DNA of 64,000 nt from Neisseria cinerea (GTDB taxonomy: Bacteria > Pseudomonadota > Gammaproteobacteria > Burkholderiales > Neisseriaceae), in assembly GCF_900475315.1 (NCBI RefSeq), contig NZ_LS483369.1:310001-374000 (forward strand), given 5' to 3'. Below are positions 7,636 through 16,160 of the stretch, piece by piece. The number at the start of each line of letters is the position of its first letter. Position 1 is the stretch's first letter. A program made the translations under genes and the position numbers. The notes beneath the pieces are model-generated. The model worked only from the letters and a program-made list of their open reading frames with translations, made no database searches and was not told the DNA's origin.

Positions 7636-7680
7636 ATTGATATTATATTCATATATTAATATAATAATACTTATTATCAA
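7636..7680 (+). promoter_or_regulatory. lbpB promoter region with Fur-like palindrome
   Basis: Extremely AT-rich. ATAATAATAC-TTATTAT (7661-7677) is a near-perfect inverted repeat built of the ATAAT-type hexamers that make up Fur boxes. It lies 22 bases before the lbpB start codon, in the right place to block transcription when iron is plentiful. That lactoferrin-receptor genes are iron-repressed through Fur in Neisseria is established; this exact site is my reading. Confidence 0.6.
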
Positions 7681-7698
7681 CCCATAAGTGAAGTAGAG

Positions 7699-9768
7699 AT
7701 GTGTAAACTGAATTATTACGGTATTGCCTTGCTGCCGTTGATGCTGGCATCCTGCGGCGGTAATTTCGGCGTGCAGCCTGTTGCCAAGTCAACGCCGACC
7801 GTACAAACCCCGTCAGATTCCAAACCTTCCAAGCCTGAGGATATTCCTGCTCCGGCTCCTGCCAAACCTTCTATAGAAATCACGCCGGTCAACCAGCCCG
7901 CCGTCGGTGCGGCAATGCGGCTGCCAAGGCGGAATATGGCTTTCTATAAACAAGACGGTACGGAAATTCCCGGCAAGCATCAGGCGGAGGATTATTTGCC
8001 GCTTAAAGAGGAGGATATCCTGTTTTTAGACGGTACGCCGCAAGAACAGGCCGACAAACTTAAAAAGAAAATCGACGAACGGTATCCTAATGTAACAATC
8101 TACACGTCCGATTCAAAAGATGATGCGTATCAATATAAATATGTCCGGGCCGGATATGTTTATACTAAAGAAGGAAAAGACGAAATCAAACAGACCCCAG
8201 GCGGTAAGCGGTTTACCCACCGGTTTGGTTATGACGGTTTTGTATATTATTCCGGAGAACATCCTTCCCAATCTTTACCGAGTGCGGGAACGGTGAAATA
8301 TTCCGGTAACTGGCAATATATGACCGATGCCAAACGTCATCGGACAGGTCACGCGGTTGCCAGTGAGGATTTAGGTTATATCACATATTATGGTAACGAT
8401 ATTGGTGCAACTTCTTATGCGGCTAGGGATGCCGACGACAGGGAAAAACATCCTGCCGAATATACGGTAGATTTCGGTAACAAAACCCTGACGGGCAACC
8501 TTATTAAAAACCAATATGTCAAACCCCACGAGAAAAAAAAGCCGCTGACCATTTACAACATTACTGCAAAATTGGACGGCAACCGCTTTACCGGCAGTGC
8601 CAAGGTCAATCCTGATTTAGCGAAAAACCCTGCCGGTAAGGAGCGTTTGTTTTTCCATGCCGATGCCGATCAGCGGCTTGAGGGCGGTTTTTTCGGCGAT
8701 AACGGAGAAGAGCTTGCCGGACGGTTTATCAGCAACGACAACAGCGTATTCGGCGTATTCGCAGGCAAACAAAATAGCTCCGTGCCGTCTGAAGCACATA
8801 CCAAAATCTTGGATTCGCTGAAGATTGCCGCCGACGAAGCTGCCGATCCTAAGGCACGTCCGTTTATTGCCGAGCCTATGCCCGACTTTGCCCATCCTGA
8901 CAAACTCCTTGTCGAAGGACGTGAAATCTCCTTGGTCAAAGATACTCAAACTATCGTTCTTGCCGACGGCAGGAAAACGACAATCCGAGCCTGCTGCGAT
9001 TTTCTGACCTATGTAAAAATCGGACGGATGCAAACCGACCGTCCTGTTGTCAAACCGACTGCAACAGAGGATGAAGATTCCGATCATGAAGGCGCGGAAC
9101 CTGATGATGAAAATGAAGGTTTAGAGCCTGAAGACGGTGAAGACGGTTTGGAAAATGATACCGATGACAGTAATGCTTCTTCCGAGTTGCCGGCAGAGAA
9201 AGATAACGGGGAAGCAAATACAGTAGGAAAAAATGAAGGAAACAACGCGGAAAGCGTAGGTACGGATGGAAAACCACCTGTCCAACCCGCTTCTTCATAC
9301 AGGAATATCGACCTTTTCATAAAAGGTATCCGCACTTCCGAGGCAGACATCCCCAAAATTGGGAATGTCCACTATAGAGGTTCATGGGAAGCCCGTATCG
9401 GCGCGCCGATCCAATGGGATAACCATGCGGATAAAGCGGCAAAAGCCGAATTCGACGTTAACTTTGCCGACAAGTCCCTTTCCGGCACCCTGACGGAGAA
9501 AAATGGCGTAGAACCTGCCTTCTATATTGAAAAAGGTACTATTGAGCACAACGGTTTCCGTGCAGTGGCACGTACCCGTGATACAGGTATCGACCTGCTT
9601 GGCAGGGGTGCGACATCCTCCAAACCGTTTAAAGCCGAGAACCTTCATGTAACGGGGGGCTTTTACGGTCCTCATGCATCGGAATTGGGCGGCAGCTTTG
9701 CCGAACCTCAACAAAAAATCGGTGTAGTATTTGGCGCGAAGAAAGATGACAAGGAGGCAACACGATGA
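7699..9768 (+). CDS. lbpB: Lactoferrin-binding surface lipoprotein LbpB
   Basis: 689 residues, somewhat shorter than the ~725-740 I recall for meningococcal LbpB. The signal peptide ends in a lipobox, LMLASC, with Cys-19 the lipidated residue. It has the bilobed plan of TbpB/LbpB: N-lobe with FTHRFGYDGFVYYSGE, YSGNWQYMTDAKRHR and the barrel end LEGGFFGDNGEELAGRF; then a C-lobe with GSWEARIGAPIQWDN and ending VTGGFYGPHASELGG and VVFGAKKD. Between or inside the C-lobe is a strongly acidic Asp/Glu-rich loop (about 453-510), the hallmark that separates LbpB from TbpB and that is linked to lactoferricin binding. An A8 tract lies at 8533-8540. It overlaps lbpA by four bases (ATGA), so the two are translationally coupled. 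Confidence 0.95.
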   Translation: MCKLNYYGIALLPLMLASCGGNFGVQPVAKSTPTVQTPSDSKPSKPEDIPAPAPAKPSIEITPVNQPAVGAAMRLPRRNMAFYKQDGTEIPGKHQAEDYLPLKEEDILFLDGTPQEQADKLKKKIDERYPNVTIYTSDSKDDAYQYKYVRAGYVYTKEGKDEIKQTPGGKRFTHRFGYDGFVYYSGEHPSQSLPSAGTVKYSGNWQYMTDAKRHRTGHAVASEDLGYITYYGNDIGATSYAARDADDREKHPAEYTVDFGNKTLTGNLIKNQYVKPHEKKKPLTIYNITAKLDGNRFTGSAKVNPDLAKNPAGKERLFFHADADQRLEGGFFGDNGEELAGRFISNDNSVFGVFAGKQNSSVPSEAHTKILDSLKIAADEAADPKARPFIAEPMPDFAHPDKLLVEGREISLVKDTQTIVLADGRKTTIRACCDFLTYVKIGRMQTDRPVVKPTATEDEDSDHEGAEPDDENEGLEPEDGEDGLENDTDDSNASSELPAEKDNGEANTVGKNEGNNAESVGTDGKPPVQPASSYRNIDLFIKGIRTSEADIPKIGNVHYRGSWEARIGAPIQWDNHADKAAKAEFDVNFADKSLSGTLTEKNGVEPAFYIEKGTIEHNGFRAVARTRDTGIDLLGRGATSSKPFKAENLHVTGGFYGPHASELGGSFAEPQQKIGVVFGAKKDDKEATR

Positions 9769-12590
9769 ACAGAAGGCATACATTCCCGCTTACCCTGACT
9801 GCCTTGGCTGTTGCCGCCGCCTTCCCGTCATATGCGGCAAACCCTGAAACGGCGGCGCATGATGCCGCGCAGACCCAATCCCTGAAAGAGGTTACCGTCC
9901 GTGCCACCAAAGTGGGACGGCGGACAAAAGAAGTAACCGGTTTGGGCAAAATCGTCAAAACGTCGGAAACTTTGAACAAAGAACAGGTACTCGGTATCCG
10001 AGATCTGACGCGCTACGATCCGGGCGTGGCCGTCGTCGAACAGGGTAACGGCGCGAGCGGCGGTTATTCGATACGGGGCGTGGATAAAAACCGTGTGGCG
10101 GTTTCAGTCGACGGTGTTGCCCAAATACAGGCGTTTACCGTGCAGGGTGCATTGAGCGGATACGGCGGACGCGGCGGCAGCGGTGCAATCAACGAAATCG
10201 AATATGAAAACATCGGTACGGTGGAAATCGACAAAGGTGCCGGTTCTTCCGATCACGGCAGCGGTGCGCTCGGCGGAGCAGTCTCCCTCCGCACCAAAGA
10301 GGCGGCAGACCTGATTTCAGACGGCAAAAGTTGGGGGATACAGGCAAAAACCGCCTACGGCAGTAAAAACCGCCAATTTATGAAGTCGCTCGGTGCAGGT
10401 TTCAGTAAGGACGGTTGGGAAGGGCTTCTGATACGGACCGAGCGTCAGGCACGGGAAACGAGCCCGCACAACGATATTTCAGAGGCGTTTGAATACGGTA
10501 TAGACCGTTTGGATGCGTTCCGCCAAACATACAATATCCAAAATCCGGATAAGGAGGGGGAATATTTCCTGACGGAAGATGACGGCAGTACGCCCAAGCC
10601 TGTGGCAAAAGTGGCGGGCAATATGAATTATTTAAACAACCAGCTCAACCGCTGGGTGGGGGAACGCCGTTCAAATAACAAACCTTTAAGCAGCGAAGAG
10701 GAGGCAATGGTCCGTGAGGCGCAGCCGCGCCATGAAAACCTGTCCGCCCAGGCTTACACGGGAGGCGGCAGGATATTGCCCGATCCGATGGATTACCGCA
10801 GCGGCTCTTGGCTTGCCAAGTTGGGTTACCGTTTTGGCGGCCGCCATTATTTAGGCGGCGTGTTTGAGGATACCAAACAGCGTTACGACATCCGCGATAT
10901 GACGGAAAGGCAGTATTACGGCACCGACGAAGCAGGAAAATTTGGCGGCAGGAGCGGTGTGTATGCGGGAAGCGATTTCCGCGACGGGCTTTATCTCATA
11001 CCGAATGCGGAGCCGTGGAAAGGTGATGCCGGTTTGGTCAAAGGCATAGGGCTGAAATATTCCCGCACGAAATTTATAGACGAGCATCACCGCCGCCAAC
11101 GCACGGGTTTGCTGTACCGTTATGAAAACGAAGCGTATTCTGACAATTGGGCGGACAAGGCGGTTTTGTCGTTTGACAAACAGAGCGTGGATATCGACAA
11201 CAATACCCTGCTTCTGCATTGCGCCGTATATCCTTCCGTGGACAAAGCCTGCCGCGCTTCGGCGGCCAATCCGTATTCGTATGACCGCAGCGACCGTTTC
11301 CATTATCGAGAACAGCATAATGTCTTGAATGCCTCGTTTGAAAAATCCCTGAAAAATGAGGTGATGAAGCATCATCTGACGTTCGGTTTCGGTTACGATG
11401 CGTCCAAAGCGGTATCCCGTCCGGAGCAGTTGTCCCACAATGCGGCAATGATTTCAGAACATACCGGTAAGGAATCAGGTAATTACGGCATATACCGTTT
11501 GGGCAGTCCGGTAGTGGTTGAAGGATCGGTCTGCGATTACATTGAGACACTGCGTTCCCGCAAATGCCAGCCGAGGACGATTAAAGGCAGCAATGTCCAT
11601 ATTGCTTTGAACGATCGTTTTTCAATCGGCAAATATTTTGATTTCAGCTTGGGCGGCAGGTACGACCGGCAAAACTTTACCACGTCGGAAGAACTCGTCC
11701 GCAGCGGACGATATACCAACCGTTCGTGGAACGGGGGCATCGTGTTCAAACCGAGCCGCCACCTTTCCTTGTCTTACCGCGCCTCCAGCGGTTTCAGGAC
11801 GCCTTCCTTCCAAGAGCTTTTCGGTATAGACATTTATCACGATTATCCGAAAGGCTGGCAGCGTCCCGCCCTGAAATCGGAAAAGGCAGCCAACCGGGAA
11901 ATCGGTTTGCAGTGGAAGGGCGACTTCGGCTTTTTGGAAATCAGCAGTTTCCGCAACCGTTACGCCGATTTGATTGCCGTTGCCGACCAGTATGTCGAAA
12001 TGGGTAACGGAACCAAAATAGCGGTGCGCGATTATCACAATGCCCAAAATATGTCGCTCCAAGGCATCAACATCTTGGGGAAAATCGACTGGAACGGCGT
12101 GTACGGCAAACTGCCCGAAGGTCTGTACACCACATTGGCGTACAACCGCATCAAACCGAAATCCGTATCTAACCGGCCGGACCTGTCCCTCCGCAGCTAT
12201 GCTTTGGATGCGGTACAGCCTGCACGTTATGTTTTGGGATTGGGGTACGACAGGCCCGATGGAAAATGGGGGGCAAACATTATGCTGACCTATTCCAAAG
12301 GGAAAAATCCTGATGAACTTGCTTATCTGGCAGGCGATCAAAAACGATATTCGGCAGGAAGGGTTACGTCTTCTTGGAAAACGGCAGATGTTTCCGCTTA
12401 TCTGAATCTGAAAAAACGGCTGACCTTGAGGGCGGGTATCTACAATATCGGCAATTACCGCTACGTTACTTGGGAATCGTTGCGCCAGACTGCGGAAAGC
12501 ACGGCAAACCGACGCGGCGACGACAGCAACTATGGAAGGTATGCCGCACCGGGCAGAAACTTCAGCCTCGCGCTTGAAATGAAGTTTTAA
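9765..12590 (+). CDS. lbpA: TonB-dependent lactoferrin receptor LbpA
   Basis: 941 residues, matching the ~943 of LbpA rather than the ~910 of TbpA. The signal peptide ends SYAA; a TonB-box-like LKEVTVRATK follows. The plug domain contains DLTRYDPGVAVVEQGNGASG and YSIRGVDKNRVAV; the 22-strand barrel includes RTERQARETSPH, KYSRTKFIDEHHRR, SGFRTPSFQELFG and ends in the aromatic-terminated LALEMKF. It imports iron stripped from human lactoferrin, using TonB-ExbBD energy, with LbpB as accessory. The reading frame is intact over its whole length. Start overlaps the lbpB stop (ATGA). The uptake-sequence terminator at 12593-12630 ends the operon. Confidence 0.97.
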   Translation: MNRRHTFPLTLTALAVAAAFPSYAANPETAAHDAAQTQSLKEVTVRATKVGRRTKEVTGLGKIVKTSETLNKEQVLGIRDLTRYDPGVAVVEQGNGASGGYSIRGVDKNRVAVSVDGVAQIQAFTVQGALSGYGGRGGSGAINEIEYENIGTVEIDKGAGSSDHGSGALGGAVSLRTKEAADLISDGKSWGIQAKTAYGSKNRQFMKSLGAGFSKDGWEGLLIRTERQARETSPHNDISEAFEYGIDRLDAFRQTYNIQNPDKEGEYFLTEDDGSTPKPVAKVAGNMNYLNNQLNRWVGERRSNNKPLSSEEEAMVREAQPRHENLSAQAYTGGGRILPDPMDYRSGSWLAKLGYRFGGRHYLGGVFEDTKQRYDIRDMTERQYYGTDEAGKFGGRSGVYAGSDFRDGLYLIPNAEPWKGDAGLVKGIGLKYSRTKFIDEHHRRQRTGLLYRYENEAYSDNWADKAVLSFDKQSVDIDNNTLLLHCAVYPSVDKACRASAANPYSYDRSDRFHYREQHNVLNASFEKSLKNEVMKHHLTFGFGYDASKAVSRPEQLSHNAAMISEHTGKESGNYGIYRLGSPVVVEGSVCDYIETLRSRKCQPRTIKGSNVHIALNDRFSIGKYFDFSLGGRYDRQNFTTSEELVRSGRYTNRSWNGGIVFKPSRHLSLSYRASSGFRTPSFQELFGIDIYHDYPKGWQRPALKSEKAANREIGLQWKGDFGFLEISSFRNRYADLIAVADQYVEMGNGTKIAVRDYHNAQNMSLQGINILGKIDWNGVYGKLPEGLYTTLAYNRIKPKSVSNRPDLSLRSYALDAVQPARYVLGLGYDRPDGKWGANIMLTYSKGKNPDELAYLAGDQKRYSAGRVTSSWKTADVSAYLNLKKRLTLRAGIYNIGNYRYVTWESLRQTAESTANRRGDDSNYGRYAAPGRNFSLALEMKF

Positions 12591-12592
12591 AG

Positions 12593-12630
12593 AAAAATGC
12601 CGTCTGAACTTTCAGACGGCATTTTTTTTT
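12593..12630. terminator. Uptake-sequence terminator between lbpA and trpF
   Basis: ATGCCGTCTGAA (12597-12608) and complement (12611-12622) with a two-base gap, A-run before and nine T after. It serves convergent lbpA and trpF. Confidence 0.9.
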
Positions 12631-12634
12631 GGGG

Positions 12635-13261
12635 TTATGCGGATACCCGGTTGGCCTCCCTGATAAAGGCGGCGACTTTGTCGCCATCTTTTTTTCCTTT
12701 CGATGCTTCCACGCCGCCGGATACGTCGACCGATTCCGCTCCGGTGATGCGGACGGCTTCGCCGACGTTTTCAGGGGTCAGTCCGCCGGCAAGCACCCAC
12801 GGTTTGCCCGAATATTCCGCCAGCAGCGTCCAGTCGAAGCAGTGACCCGTGCCGCCGTATTCCGAAGGGTGGTAGGCATCGAACAGAAGTGCCTGAGCGT
12901 TGGGAAAGCGGTGTGTGGCGTTTTGGATGTCTGATGCCGTCTGAACACGAATGGCTTTAATATAGGGGCGGTCGAACTGCCGGCAGAATGCGTCGTCTTC
13001 GTCGCCGTGGAATTGGATTAAGTGTATCGGTACTTCGGCAAGGATGCGGCGGATGTTTTGCGCACTTTCATTGACGAAAAGGGCGACAACGCTGACAAAC
13101 GGCGGCAGTGCGGCGGTGATTTTTTGTGCTTTAATGATGTCGATAGCACGGGGGCTTTGGGGGTAAAAAACCAGTCCCAATGCGTCTGCGCCGGCGTGGG
13201 CGGCATACAGTGCGTCTTCCGGTGTGGTGATGCCGCAGATTTTGGTGCGGATTTTTCTCAT
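12635..13261 (-). CDS. trpF: Phosphoribosylanthranilate isomerase
   Basis: 208 residues from the ATG at 13259-13261; the frame stays open 35 codons further but that part includes an uptake sequence (13302-13313) and is not conserved. TrpF converts phosphoribosylanthranilate to the deoxyribulose form in tryptophan synthesis. Seen: [13 protein letters not shown] with the catalytic Cys, [34 protein letters not shown] holding the catalytic Asp, [10 protein letters not shown] and the phosphate-binding [15 protein letters not shown] (beta/alpha)8 barrel. It is separated from trpB in this genome (trpB is at 23.4 kb), as usual for Neisseria. Confidence 0.95.
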   Translation of the reverse strand: MRKIRTKICGITTPEDALYAAHAGADALGLVFYPQSPRAIDIIKAQKITAALPPFVSVVALFVNESAQNIRRILAEVPIHLIQFHGDEDDAFCRQFDRPYIKAIRVQTASDIQNATHRFPNAQALLFDAYHPSEYGGTGHCFDWTLLAEYSGKPWVLAGGLTPENVGEAVRITGAESVDVSGGVEASKGKKDGDKVAAFIREANRVSA

Positions 13262-13319
13262 GCGGTATTCCTTTATTTGGGAAACGGCGCGCTTGTACCG
13301 TTTCAGACGGCATTCCCGA

Positions 13320-13811
13320 TCAGTCGATTTTGATGTATTCGACAGAAAGGATTTCAATTTCCTCACGGCCTTCCGGCGTGTTTAAAACCACTTCGTCGCC
13401 TTCGCGTGCTTTAATCAGACAACGAGCCAGCGGCGAAATCCAAGAAATTTTGTTTTGCGCGGTATCGATTTCATCGACGCCGACGATTTTGACGGTTTGC
13501 TCGCGCCCGTCGCCGCGCAACAGGCCAACGGTCGCGCTGAAAAATACTTGGTCGGTCGCTTCGCGCAATTCGGGATCAACGACTACGGCAGCTTCCAAAC
13601 GTTTGGTCAGGAAACGGATGCGGCGGTCGATTTCGCGCATACGGCGTTTGCCGTAAAGATAGTCGCCGTTTTCGCTGCGGTCGCCGTTGCCTGCCGCCCA
13701 GTTGACGATTTGGACGATTTCGGGGCGTTCTTTATTGACCAGCTGATACAGCTCGTCTTTCAATGCCTGCCAGCCGGCGGGCGTAATGTAGTTTTTGGTT
13801 TCGGTACTCAT
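13320..13811 (-). CDS. greB: Transcript cleavage factor GreB
   Basis: 163 residues. Gre factors enter the secondary channel of RNA polymerase and stimulate cleavage of backtracked RNA. Seen: the N-terminal coiled coil with [26 protein letters not shown], in which the two acidic tip residues D and E are present, and a C-terminal FKBP-like domain with [36 protein letters not shown] is the GreB rather than the GreA pattern; databases often label neisserial copies greA. It lies upstream of trpF on the minus strand, 58 bases away. Confidence 0.88.
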   Translation of the reverse strand: MSTETKNYITPAGWQALKDELYQLVNKERPEIVQIVNWAAGNGDRSENGDYLYGKRRMREIDRRIRFLTKRLEAAVVVDPELREATDQVFFSATVGLLRGDGREQTVKIVGVDEIDTAQNKISWISPLARCLIKAREGDEVVLNTPEGREEIEILSVEYIKID

Positions 13812-13852
13812 ATCGTGTGCGGATGAAACGGGAAATGAGATTCTTACATGGA

Positions 13853-13897
13853 AAATGCCGTCTGAAAACCTGACGTTCGGATTTCAGACGGCATGGC
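13853..13897 (-). terminator. Uptake-sequence terminator after purF
   Basis: Inverted pair 13855-13866 / 13883-13894 with a 16-base loop; read on the minus strand it ends in TTTTCC, just after the purF stop. Confidence 0.75.
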
Positions 13898-13910
13898 GTT
13901 TCAGAAAGCT

Positions 13911-15455
13911 TTATTCTTCGTCGCCGGCATCGCTGATGCTGATATTGTGTTCCATCCTGCTCGGATGGATTTTCAGACCGCCGCAGCCGGATTTCTCGGC
14001 AGAAAGCCGGTCAAGGTAGGTATCATCGATGTCGCCGGTTTGATAGATGCCGTTGAAACAGGACGAATCGAAGGATTCGATTTTCGGATTGAGTGCTTTG
14101 ACGACGGCTTCCAAATCGCTCAAATTTTGGAAAACGATGCCGTCCGCGCCGATTTCGGCGGCAATTTCCGCCGCGCTGCGCCCGTTGGCAATCAACTCTT
14201 CGCGCGTGGGCATATCGATGCCGTATACGTTGGGATAGCGCACTTCGGGTGCGGCGGAGGCGATATAGACTTTGCGTGCGCCAGCCGCGCGTACCATTTC
14301 GACGATTTCGCGGCTGGTCGTACCGCGTACGATGGAGTCGTCCACCAGCAACACGCTTTTGCCTTCAAATTCGGTTTCCATCGGGCTGAGTTTTTGGCGC
14401 ACGGATTTTTTGCGTGTCGACTGACCGGGCATGATAAAGGTGCGGCCGATATAGCGGTTTTTAATCAAACCCTCGCGGTAGGGTTTGTTGAGGTGGACGG
14501 CAAGCTCCATTGCACTGGGGCGGCTGGTATCGGGAATGGGCATCACGACGTCGATGTCGTCCACGGGCAGCTCGCGTTTGATTTTCTCCGCTAGCGACAC
14601 ACCCATGTCCATGCGCGACTGGTAAACGGACACGCCGTCGATCACGGAGTCGGGACGGGCAAAATAGACGTATTCAAAAAGGCAGGGGCTGAGTTTGGCA
14701 CGGTCGCTGCATTGGCGGGCAATCATTGTGCCGTCAAAGCCGACAAATACCGCTTCACCCGGCCGGATATCGCGTTCCAAATCGTAGGCAAGCGCATTGA
14801 AGGCAACGGATTCGGAGGCGAATGCATAGGATTTTCTGCCGGTTTCGTCGGTTTGCGAACCCAATGCCAGCGGACGGATGCCGTAAGGATCGCGGAAGGC
14901 GACCATGCCGTAGCCCGCAATCATGGCAACCACGCCGTATGCGCCGCGCACAAGGCGATGGACTTCAGTAACGGCGTTGAAAATATTGTCGATATTGAGC
15001 CGGTGGGGATTGGCATTTTTAGAGACTTCGCGGCGCAATTCGTGCGCGAATACGTTGAGCAAGACTTCGGAATCGGAGCTGGTGTTGACGTGGCGCAGGT
15101 GTTTGTTGCACACGTTTTCATAAAGTTCGGCAGTGTTGGTGAGGTTGCCGTTGTGCGCCAAAACGATGCCGAAAGGCGAACTGACGTAGAAAGGCTGCGC
15201 CTCAGCGCTGCTGCTCGCGTTGCCCGCAGTAGGATAACGGACGTGGGCGATGCCGGCGTTGCCGACCAAATCGCGCATATTGCGTGTACGGAACACTTCG
15301 CGCACCATGCCTTTGCCTTTGTGCATATGGAACGTGCCGCCTTCGGCCGTTACAATGCCCGCCGCATCCTGTCCCCTGTGCTGCAACATCTGCAATCCGT
15401 CATATAGAAGCTGGTTTACCGGCTCATGACTGACCAAACCTAATACACCGCACAT
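13911..15455 (-). CDS. purF: Amidophosphoribosyltransferase
   Basis: 514 residues. First committed step of purine synthesis: transfers the glutamine amide nitrogen to PRPP. Seen: the N-terminal nucleophile Cys-2 (MCGVLGLVSHE), the Ntn-glutaminase motifs HRGQDAAGI and HNGNLTN, and the PRPP-binding loop VLLVDDSIVRGTT. It follows cvpA on the same strand, the classical cvpA-purF order, but an inverted uptake-sequence hairpin lies between them. The C-terminus (PSRMEHNISISDAGDEE) is poorly conserved. Confidence 0.96.
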   Translation of the reverse strand: MCGVLGLVSHEPVNQLLYDGLQMLQHRGQDAAGIVTAEGGTFHMHKGKGMVREVFRTRNMRDLVGNAGIAHVRYPTAGNASSSAEAQPFYVSSPFGIVLAHNGNLTNTAELYENVCNKHLRHVNTSSDSEVLLNVFAHELRREVSKNANPHRLNIDNIFNAVTEVHRLVRGAYGVVAMIAGYGMVAFRDPYGIRPLALGSQTDETGRKSYAFASESVAFNALAYDLERDIRPGEAVFVGFDGTMIARQCSDRAKLSPCLFEYVYFARPDSVIDGVSVYQSRMDMGVSLAEKIKRELPVDDIDVVMPIPDTSRPSAMELAVHLNKPYREGLIKNRYIGRTFIMPGQSTRKKSVRQKLSPMETEFEGKSVLLVDDSIVRGTTSREIVEMVRAAGARKVYIASAAPEVRYPNVYGIDMPTREELIANGRSAAEIAAEIGADGIVFQNLSDLEAVVKALNPKIESFDSSCFNGIYQTGDIDDTYLDRLSAEKSGCGGLKIHPSRMEHNISISDAGDEE

Positions 15456-15613
15456 ATCGTTTTCTCCGATTCGAGGTTTAAGGGTAAAACGGAATTATAA
15501 AGCAAACGGCGGTTTTTTGCCTGAATTGTTGACAATATTTGCGCGAAGGACAGATAGGTGGGTTTATGGAGGATAAGATTTAATCTGTGATATGGCTGAG
15601 GAAAGGAAAAAAC

Positions 15614-15650
15614 ATTTCAGACGGCATAAAAGGGGATGCCGTCTGAAACA
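15614..15650 (-). terminator. Uptake-sequence hairpin between cvpA and purF
   Basis: TTCAGACGGCAT (15616-15627) and ATGCCGTCTGAA (15636-15647) form a stem just past the cvpA stop. The order is reversed relative to most pairs. It could attenuate read-through from cvpA into purF. Confidence 0.6.
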
Positions 15651-15662
15651 TCCATATGGCAA

Positions 15663-16160
15663 TCAATCGTCTTCCAAAGCTCCATCCCTGTCGTCCGCAT
15701 GGTTTAACACTGCTTCGGAAAGCGATACGAAAAACGGCAGGGTATAGGCATCCCGCCATTCGTCCGTATCGGGAAGGTCGGTTTTTGAAGCGAGCATGAC
15801 CAGCAGGGTAACGGCCAATATCCCTTTTGCCGCACCGAATACGCCGCCCAAAATGCGGTTTGCAAAGCCCAAGCCGACGGAGGAAACTGCTTGTGTCAGC
15901 AGCGAGCGGAGTATTTTCTGTATCAGGTAGGCGAGGATGAATAATGAAATAAACGACAATGCCAGTGCAAACAGGCGCGGCTGGAACGAGGTAAAGGCAA
16001 TTTCTGCGAAGGAGGCGGCAAAGAGTTTGGCAAAAAAGAAGGAAACCACCCATGCCACCATCGAACCTGCTTCCGCAATCACGCCGCGCATCGTGGAAAT
16101 GACGATGCAGGCGGCGATGATGGCGAAGATGAGGATGTCGGCAACGGGGAGGTTATTCAT
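15663..16160 (-). CDS. cvpA: CvpA-family inner-membrane protein
   Basis: 165 residues with four hydrophobic segments (about 6-24, 30-48, 64-85, 105-125) and a short acidic tail. Seen: DILIFAIIAACIVISTMRGVIAEAGSMVAWVVSFFFA, then FALALSFISLFILAYLIQKIL and the glycine-rich GLGFANRILGGVFGAAKG characteristic of CvpA. First known from colicin V production; in other bacteria it supports envelope tolerance, but its biochemical action is unclear. Its start overlaps the end of the preceding SPOR gene by eight bases, so the two are probably translated together. Confidence 0.9.
   Translation of the reverse strand: MNNLPVADILIFAIIAACIVISTMRGVIAEAGSMVAWVVSFFFAKLFAASFAEIAFTSFQPRLFALALSFISLFILAYLIQKILRSLLTQAVSSVGLGFANRILGGVFGAAKGILAVTLLVMLASKTDLPDTDEWRDAYTLPFFVSLSEAVLNHADDRDGALEDD

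Noticed and set aside
7699..12590. Transferrin receptor tbpB-tbpA
   Set aside because: Lengths, the acidic loop in the lipoprotein and the N-terminal plug sequence match lactoferrin receptor genes instead.
13320..13811. Calling the gene greA
   Set aside because: [18 protein letters not shown] is the GreB pattern; greA is only the common database label.
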